38,086 bases of DNA from Desulfobulbaceae bacterium. Its GTDB lineage: Bacteria; Desulfobacterota; Desulfobulbia; Desulfobulbales; Desulfobulbaceae. Each line of letters starts with the position of its first letter. The first letter of the stretch is position 1. A model generated the notes under the pieces. The model was not told where the DNA came from and ran no database searches. It was given only the letters and a program-made list of their open reading frames with translations. Both the position numbers and the translations under genes were made by a program. Below are positions 32,767-38,086 of the stretch, one piece after another. Location: positions 1 to 38,086 of the forward strand of contig JAFLKR010000106.1 of the NCBI GenBank assembly GCA_019163135.1. The letters are read 5' to 3'.

Positions 32767-33933
32767 TCAGGCCCCTGATAATGGATGAGGACGGACCGTT
32801 GCTGCTGTAGAAGCCTTGCTGCAGCCGTCGCCGAAAAAACGGCCCGGGGGGAAGGGCAGGGGCAATTGACAACCCCGAAAAATTAACCGTTCATCCGTCT
32901 GGAAGAGGTTGGAGACGGTGACTCCGAGCAGGCGGATTTTTCTTCTTCCAGCCTCGGTGGCCGCCAGCAGGCGGGGTAACTGGGTCAGCATCTCGGCGGC
33001 TTCGAAAAAACCGGCGGGCGAGCTGCAGGAGCGGGTGATGGTGGTGAAATCGTTGTAGCGGAGTTTGAGGGACAGGGTCCGGCCGCCGGTCTTTTTGCGC
33101 TCCAGGAGCTGGGCCAACTGGTGGGCCAGGTCGGAAAGGATGGTCAGCACCTGATCAAACTCGGCGATATCTTCGGCAAAAGTGGTTTCTGTGCCGATGG
33201 ATTTGCGAACCCGGCTCGGCTCCACCGGACGGTGGTCCTGCCCGCGGGCGATATCGAAAAAGAACAGGCCGGATTTGCCGAAGAGCCTGACCAATTCCTG
33301 CCGGGAAAAGCGGAGGAGGTCGCCGCCGGTGCAAATCCCCAGGTTTTGCATCTTTTTTTCAGTGACCGCGCCGACCCCGTAAAACTTGCCGACTGGTAAC
33401 GTGTTGATGAAGGCCAGTGCCCGTTCCGGCGGGATAACGGTGAGGCCATCGGGTTTGTTATGGCCGGAGGCGATCTTGGCCAGGAATTTGTTGCAGGAGA
33501 CGCCGGCGGAAGCAGTGAGCCCGGTGGCCGCGTGGATGGCTTGCCGCAGGCCCTGGGCAATCCGGGTGGCGGACGGCTCCCCCTGGAGGTTGGTGGTGAC
33601 ATCGAGAAAGGCTTCGTCCACGGAAAGCGGTTCCACCAGCGGGGTGACCTGGTAGAAAAGGGCCATGATTTCCCGGGAGGCCTGTTGGTACTCTTCCATC
33701 CGGGGCTTGAGGAACACGGCGCGGGGGCAGAGCCGTTGGGCACGGGCGCAGGCCATGGCCGAATGGACGCCAAAAGCGCGGGCCTCGTAGGAGCAGGCGG
33801 CCACCACGCCCCGTCCCTGGGGATCGCCGCCGACAATCACGGGTTTGCCGCGCAGTTCGGGGCAGTCCCGCTGCTCGACTGAGGCGAAAAAGGCATCCAT
33901 ATCGATGTGAATGATTTTCCGGGGCAGAGGCAT
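32767..33933 (-). CDS. dinB: DNA polymerase IV (Y family)
   Basis: Error-prone translesion polymerase. 388 residues from the ATG at 33933, chosen because the family start (PRKIIHIDMDAFFASVEQ) follows at once; the longer frame would add 35 unconserved residues and cover the divergent promoter. Catalytic acids are in IDMDAFF (Asp11, Asp13) and LSVDEAFLDV; the steric-gate region and the SYEARAFGV and NKFLAKIAS motifs are present. The little-finger domain (about 240-350) is complete. The last 35 residues contain a QLPLPF motif, which looks like a beta-clamp binding peptide (QLxLPF). No classical LexA box was found upstream; the palindrome GCCGATCGGC (33968-33977) lies in the promoter region. Confidence 0.95.
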   Translation of the reverse strand: MPLPRKIIHIDMDAFFASVEQRDCPELRGKPVIVGGDPQGRGVVAACSYEARAFGVHSAMACARAQRLCPRAVFLKPRMEEYQQASREIMALFYQVTPLVEPLSVDEAFLDVTTNLQGEPSATRIAQGLRQAIHAATGLTASAGVSCNKFLAKIASGHNKPDGLTVIPPERALAFINTLPVGKFYGVGAVTEKKMQNLGICTGGDLLRFSRQELVRLFGKSGLFFFDIARGQDHRPVEPSRVRKSIGTETTFAEDIAEFDQVLTILSDLAHQLAQLLERKKTGGRTLSLKLRYNDFTTITRSCSSPAGFFEAAEMLTQLPRLLAATEAGRRKIRLLGVTVSNLFQTDERLIFRGCQLPLPFPPGRFFGDGCSKASTAATVRPHPLSGA

Positions 33934-34075
33934 GGCAACGGCGCTGATTTCGGGGGCGGTTTGAATTGCCGATCGGCATTGACGCTGACGGCTATCAGCG
34001 CTATTATCCGGCCAGGCAGACCGTGAAAAATTTCGCATAATGTACTACAAACCGACTCCCAAAGGAACAAGCAAA

Positions 34076-35101
34076 ATGCAAGTCTATCAGGCCCGGCAGG
34101 AACAGCTCCGCCAACAACCCGCCACCTGGCTGGTAACCGGCGTCGCCGGCTTTATTGGCTCCAACCTTCTCGAAACCTTGTTGGAAATGGGGCAGAAAGT
34201 GGTAGGGCTGGATAATTTTTCCACCGGGTTTCAACACAATTTGGATGAGGTCGAAGGGCGAGTGACCCCATTGGCCTGGCAGCGGTTCCAATGCATCCGT
34301 GGCGATATCCGCGACTTGGAAGCCTGCCGCAAGGCCTGCGCCGGAGTTGATTATGTCCTCCATCAGGCCGCCTTGGGCTCGGTGCCGCGCTCGATCGAGG
34401 ACCCGCTCAATACCAACGAAAACAATATCACCGGGTTTCTCAATATGCTGGTGGCCGCTAGGGATGCCCAGGTCAAGCGGATGGTCTATGCCGCCTCCAG
34501 CTCGACCTACGGCGATCATCCCGGTCTGCCCAAGGTCGAGGAGATCATTGGCAACCCCCTTTCGCCCTATGCGGTGACTAAATTGGTCAACGAGCTTTAC
34601 GCGGCGGTTTTTGCCCGCACTTATAACTTTGCGACCATCGGTCTGCGCTATTTCAACATCTTCGGGCAGCGCCAGGATCCGGACGGGGCCTATGCCGCGG
34701 TGATCCCCAAATGGTTTGCCGGTCTCCTCCAGGGGGAAACGGTTTTTATCAACGGTGACGGCGAGACCAGCCGCGATTTTTGTTTTATCGACAACTGTGT
34801 CCAGGCCAACATCCTGGCAGCGACCGCAGACGAGGCCGCCGCCGATCAGGTGTATAACGTCGCCTTCGGTGAGCGCACCAGTCTCAACGAGTTGTATGGG
34901 CTCATCCGGGAGCGGGTCGCCGGGAGCGTGCCGGCAGCCGGAGCGGCGGAACCGGTCCATCGAGATTTTCGAGCCGGCGATGTCCGTCATTCGCTGGCCG
35001 ATATCTCCAAGGCCGGGAAACAGCTGGGCTATCATCCTGAATTTTCAGTGCGGGCCGGGCTTGATAAGGCCACCGCTTGGTATATTAAAAGATTTGTGTA
35101 A
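34076..35101 (+). CDS. UDP-N-acetylglucosamine 4-epimerase (WbpP/TviC type)
   Basis: Extended SDR expected to interconvert UDP-GlcNAc and UDP-GalNAc (or the uronic acids) for surface polysaccharide. 341 residues from the ATG at 34076 (AAGGA upstream; the ATG at 34040 is less likely). Motifs: TGVAGFIG (21-28), [22 protein letters not shown] (96-106, typical of the WbpP/VipB group), SSSTYGD (141-147) and YAVTK (Tyr165, Lys169), followed by RYFNIFG and [12 protein letters not shown]. These place it with the GlcNAc/GalNAc C4-epimerases rather than GalE. It is divergent from dinB and 36 nt ahead of aroC, with which it could be co-transcribed although the pathways are unrelated. Confidence 0.88.
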   Translation: MQVYQARQEQLRQQPATWLVTGVAGFIGSNLLETLLEMGQKVVGLDNFSTGFQHNLDEVEGRVTPLAWQRFQCIRGDIRDLEACRKACAGVDYVLHQAALGSVPRSIEDPLNTNENNITGFLNMLVAARDAQVKRMVYAASSSTYGDHPGLPKVEEIIGNPLSPYAVTKLVNELYAAVFARTYNFATIGLRYFNIFGQRQDPDGAYAAVIPKWFAGLLQGETVFINGDGETSRDFCFIDNCVQANILAATADEAAADQVYNVAFGERTSLNELYGLIRERVAGSVPAAGAAEPVHRDFRAGDVRHSLADISKAGKQLGYHPEFSVRAGLDKATAWYIKRFV

Positions 35102-35137
35102 TCCGCAGACTACGTCAACAGAGCAAGGAGTGGCTTC

Positions 35138-36232
35138 ATGTCCAGTACGCTGGGAACCCTGTATAGAGTAACAACTTTTGGTGAATCGCATTGCAAGGGG
35201 GTCGGGGCGATTGTCGACGGCTGTCCGCCGGGCATGGAACTGACCGAGGCTGATATCCAGCCGCAGTTGTCGCGAAGGCGGCCTGGCCAGAGCGATCTCA
35301 CCACCCCCCGACAGGAGGACGACCAAGTCACCATCTATTCGGGAACCGAATTCGGTCGGACCTTGGGCACTCCCATCATGCTCCTGATCAACAACAAGGA
35401 TCAGCGGCCCCAGGATTATGGCGAGATGAGCCGGATCCCGCGTCCTTCTCATGCCGATTTTACCTACCAGATGAAGTACGGCGTCCGGGCTTCAAGCGGC
35501 GGCGGACGTTCCAGCGCCCGCGAAACCATCGGCCGGGTGGCCGCCGGTGCCATTGCCGAAAAATGGCTGCGGCTGACCTACGGCATTGAGATTGTTGCCT
35601 GGGTAAGCGCGGTCGGTGACATCGAGGCACCGGCTGTCGATCTGGAGCGGATCAGCCGACCGGAGGTTGACGCTACTTTGGTGCGCTGTCCCGATGGCGC
35701 CGCCGCCGCGCGCATGGAGGAGCGGATCAAAGAGATCCTCGCTGCCAAGGACTCCACCGGCGGCATCCTCACCTGCGTCTGCCGTAATGTCCCGGTCGGT
35801 CTGGGCGAACCGGTCTTCGACAAACTCGAGGCCCGCTTGGCTCAGGCGATGCTCTCGTTACCCGCCACCAAAGGGTTTGATATCGGTTCCGGTTTTGCCG
35901 GCACCCGGATGCGCGGCAGCATGCATAACGATCTTTTTGTCACCAAGGGAGGGCAGCTCGGTACCCGGACCAACCATAGCGGCGGCGTTCAGGGCGGGAT
36001 CAGCAATGGCGAGCCCCTTGTTTTTCGGGTGGGATTCAAGCCGGTGGCCACTATCGGCCTGGCCCAGGAGACTGTCGATTTCGACGGCCGGGAGGTAATA
36101 TTGGAAGCCAAGGGACGCCATGATCCCTGCGTGGTGCCGCGGGCGGTACCGATTGTCGAATCCATGGCCGCCCTGGTGCTTTTGGATTTGGCGTTGCAGC
36201 AACGGGCCCGCCGGGGCAGCTGTCCGGTTTAA
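35138..36232 (+). CDS. aroC: Chorismate synthase
   Basis: Seventh and last step of the shikimate pathway: removes phosphate from EPSP to make chorismate, using reduced FMN. 364 residues, full length. Family signatures are [18 protein letters not shown] near the N-terminus, [15 protein letters not shown], the [13 protein letters not shown](I)GRVAAGA block (FMN and substrate contacts), [27 protein letters not shown] and the late [15 protein letters not shown] block. AAGGAG 7 nt before the ATG fixes the start. The reading frame stops 25 nt before the cyclase gene. Confidence 0.97.
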   Translation: MSSTLGTLYRVTTFGESHCKGVGAIVDGCPPGMELTEADIQPQLSRRRPGQSDLTTPRQEDDQVTIYSGTEFGRTLGTPIMLLINNKDQRPQDYGEMSRIPRPSHADFTYQMKYGVRASSGGGRSSARETIGRVAAGAIAEKWLRLTYGIEIVAWVSAVGDIEAPAVDLERISRPEVDATLVRCPDGAAAARMEERIKEILAAKDSTGGILTCVCRNVPVGLGEPVFDKLEARLAQAMLSLPATKGFDIGSGFAGTRMRGSMHNDLFVTKGGQLGTRTNHSGGVQGGISNGEPLVFRVGFKPVATIGLAQETVDFDGREVILEAKGRHDPCVVPRAVPIVESMAALVLLDLALQQRARRGSCPV

Positions 36233-36257
36233 TTGACCGGCGCGCACCGACTTCTCG

Positions 36258-37319
36258 ATGAATAACGGCACCGCCTCCATCTTGATTGTTGAAGATTCCC
36301 CGATCAACCGGAAAATTCTCAAGCATTTGCTGGAAAAGGAGGGCTATCACATCCGGACCGCCGATCACGGCCAGGAGGCCTTGGCCTTGCTGCACGAAGC
36401 GATTCCGGACCTGATCGTTTTGGACATCATCATGCCGGGGATGGACGGGCTGGAATTGTGTCGGCTGTTGAAGCAGCAGGAGGCAACCCGCGATACCCCG
36501 GTTATTTTTATCTCTTCCCTTGATGATACCGTTGACAAACTCAACGGTTTTGCAGCCGGGGGCGTGGACTATATTACCAAACCTTTTCATCCCAGTGAGG
36601 TGCTAGCCAGGATCGACACCCATCTTAAACTTTGTCGGTTGCAACGGCAACTGGAAGAGAAAAATCGGCTGCTGGAAGTGGAAAAACAGAAATCAGAAGC
36701 CCTGTTGCTCAATGTCCTGCCGGCGCGGGTGGCACGGGAACTCATGGAAAAGGGCAGTTGCGCCCCCCAATGCTTCCCCGAGGTCACCGTCTGTTTTGTC
36801 GATCTCGTCCAGTTCACCGCTGCCGCTGCAACCCTTGATCCGGAAATCCTGATCGGGGAGCTCAATATCCTGTTCACCGCTTTTGACCGGATCGCCGAAG
36901 CCAACCAGTGCGAACGGATGAAGACCATCGGCGATGCCTATCTCTGCGTCTGCGGCATCCCTGAGGGTAATCCAAATCATACTCAGGCGATGGCGGATAC
37001 TGCTTTGGCGATGCGAGATTATCTGGCGGAGCGCAACCGGACGGCTGCTTTGCAATGGCAGGTGCGCATCGGTATGCATTCGGGTCCGGTGGTGGGCGGA
37101 ATCGTCGGCACCAAAAAATATCTGTATGACATCTTCGGTGATACGGTCAATTTTGCCGCCCGACTGGAAGAACTCTCCGTGCCCATGTGCATCAATGTTT
37201 CGGACGAAGTCCATCGACGCTTGCGCAAGACGTTTGTGTTTTCCGCCCCTCGGCATGTGGACATGAAGGGCAAGGGGTTGCAGTCCACCTATTTCCTTGT
37301 AGGCAGGCAGCAAAATTGA
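36258..37319 (+). CDS. Response-regulator adenylate cyclase (REC + class III cyclase)
   Basis: 353 residues. REC domain (about 7-125): acidic pair ED (12-13), phospho-acceptor Asp56 (VLDIIMP), TKPF with Lys108. A coiled coil (about 128-155) connects to a class III cyclase domain (about 172-345): metal Asp182 (CFVDLVQFT) and Asp226 (TIGDAY), base-selecting Lys222 and Asp291 (YDIFGD), Asn298 and Arg302. The Lys/Asp pair predicts ATP rather than GTP, so the product should be cAMP, controlled by phosphorylation from an unknown histidine kinase. No kinase gene is nearby. It has no clear SD. Confidence 0.92.
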   Translation: MNNGTASILIVEDSPINRKILKHLLEKEGYHIRTADHGQEALALLHEAIPDLIVLDIIMPGMDGLELCRLLKQQEATRDTPVIFISSLDDTVDKLNGFAAGGVDYITKPFHPSEVLARIDTHLKLCRLQRQLEEKNRLLEVEKQKSEALLLNVLPARVARELMEKGSCAPQCFPEVTVCFVDLVQFTAAAATLDPEILIGELNILFTAFDRIAEANQCERMKTIGDAYLCVCGIPEGNPNHTQAMADTALAMRDYLAERNRTAALQWQVRIGMHSGPVVGGIVGTKKYLYDIFGDTVNFAARLEELSVPMCINVSDEVHRRLRKTFVFSAPRHVDMKGKGLQSTYFLVGRQQN

Positions 37320-37451
37320 GCTGGCCGGCATTTCTTTCCCGGTACGCTGCTCAAGTTGTATGCCGACCATGATTGTGCCGCCAGTTGTCGCGGACTTCAG
37401 AGCGAGCAGTCGAGGCCTCCAAGCCCTGAACCGATCCCTGGAGTTTTGGTG

Positions 37452-38086
37452 GTGAAACGTCTCTGGAATATCGCCGATCTTATCGATCTGCACTATTTTT
37501 TTCAGACCGATGAAGCCCTGCGGCTGCGCCTGGGGGAGGGGGCCCTGGCCAAACGTGACCGGATCATTTTTCTCGCCAAGATCGAACCGCAGTTGGGCAA
37601 GGCCGACGATATTCCGCCCCGGCTGCTGGTCCGGAAATGGCTGGCCATTCGGCGATTGCAGTATCTGCAGGAAAGGGGCCACGAGGGGATGGTCCTGCCG
37701 GGAACCGTGTGGCGGGAATTAATGGTAATCTGTCGGGGTTTGTTTTTTTTCGCCGGATTATTGACCGGGATGGGCATGGCGGGAACATTTCTCATGTATA
37801 CGGGGACCGCGCCCCTCAACGTCTCTGCCTATTTTGCTTTGTTCGTGCTGATGCAGCTGGGGTTCCTCGGTCTGCAAACTGTTTTTCTGCTCTATCGCCG
37901 GATGCGGCGCATCCCTATGGAATCCACGATGCTTTATGTCCTGCTCGGTCGACTGCTGATCAAGGGCGTGGATGGAGTGCGACGTCGGCTGCAGCGAAAA
38001 ATGACCGGTCGACAACGGCTCGATCTTGCGGTCCTTGCCGGTGGTGTCCAACAACGCAAGGAGTTGGCGGCCCTGCTGATCTGGCC
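37452..38086 (+). CDS. DUF2868-like membrane protein (3' end outside window)
   Basis: Open reading frame from a GTG at 37452 to the window edge (about 211 codons, incomplete); GGAG lies 8 nt upstream, and another GTG is directly before. N-terminal part: basic and helical (IADLIDLHYFFQTDEALRLR, KRDRIIFL). Then two hydrophobic segments (about residues 97-118 and 124-146) are followed by RRMRRIPMES. The layout resembles DUF2868 proteins, which are usually encoded beside a DUF3482 GTPase; the next gene beyond the window would be the test. Function unknown. Confidence 0.6.
   Translation, partial: MKRLWNIADLIDLHYFFQTDEALRLRLGEGALAKRDRIIFLAKIEPQLGKADDIPPRLLVRKWLAIRRLQYLQERGHEGMVLPGTVWRELMVICRGLFFFAGLLTGMGMAGTFLMYTGTAPLNVSAYFALFVLMQLGFLGLQTVFLLYRRMRRIPMESTMLYVLLGRLLIKGVDGVRRRLQRKMTGRQRLDLAVLAGGVQQRKELAALLIW

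Noticed and set aside
1-38086. CRISPR arrays, tRNA or rRNA genes, insertion sequences, attachment sites
   Set aside because: No evenly spaced direct repeats, transposase frames, terminal inverted repeats or RNA-gene cores were seen.

Overview
The window (about 38 kb, GC-rich, high coding density, strong Shine-Dalgarno sites) looks like a chromosomal segment of a Gram-negative anaerobe. Lipoproteins with signal peptidase II sites, a CsgG-type outer-membrane exporter, sigma-54 machinery, an OFA-family MFS carrier, a long three-domain phosphate acetyltransferase and a second Hsp70 system together suggest a Desulfobacterota bacterium, perhaps near Desulfobulbales. That placement is inference from gene content; no rRNA is present.

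Layout. 1-1533 (-): lepB-pyrB (pyrB cut by the window edge). 1935-3821 (+): secreted UshA-type 5'-nucleotidase. 4352-5713 (+): OFA-type MFS transporter with a clear sigma-70 promoter and a GNRA-loop terminator. 5887-16225 (-): a ten-gene cluster, the main interest of the window. 16584-18464 (-): FHA-GAF-AAA+ sigma-54-type activator. 18862-21615 (+): periplasmic Cache-like protein and a chemoreceptor. 21753-24369 (-): small acidic protein and pta. 24607-25910 (+): FMN split-barrel protein and uvsE, overlapping. 26103-27767 (+): SDR epimerase fused to an unknown C-terminal domain. 27896-32646 (+): alternative Hsp70 operon (GrpE-like, Hsp70, a 699-residue unknown, J-domain-like protein). 32767-33933 (-): dinB. 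34076-38086 (+): wbpP-like epimerase, aroC, REC-adenylate cyclase, and the start of a DUF2868-like membrane protein.

The ten-gene cluster starts from a near-consensus -24/-12 promoter (16291-16305). It encodes, in order, two secreted proteins built from strictly periodic GNNN...N..S repeats (three of 39 residues; five of about 35 residues), a small secreted protein, a CsgG/HfaB-like lipoprotein fused to a peptidoglycan-binding-like module, a small membrane protein, a von Willebrand A-like protein with a degenerate metal site, a tandem-FHA ABCG-type transporter, a transmembrane Ser/Thr kinase, a lipoprotein and a PP2C phosphatase. CsgE, CsgF, CsgD and a canonical CsgA/B pair are absent. The most economical reading is a curli/holdfast-like amyloid or fibre export system under Ser/Thr phosphorylation control, transcribed from a sigma-54 promoter by the FHA activator encoded just upstream. 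That activator carries GAFHEA where GAFTGA is expected. The functional assignment is inference; gene order, repeats, motifs and promoter are read directly.
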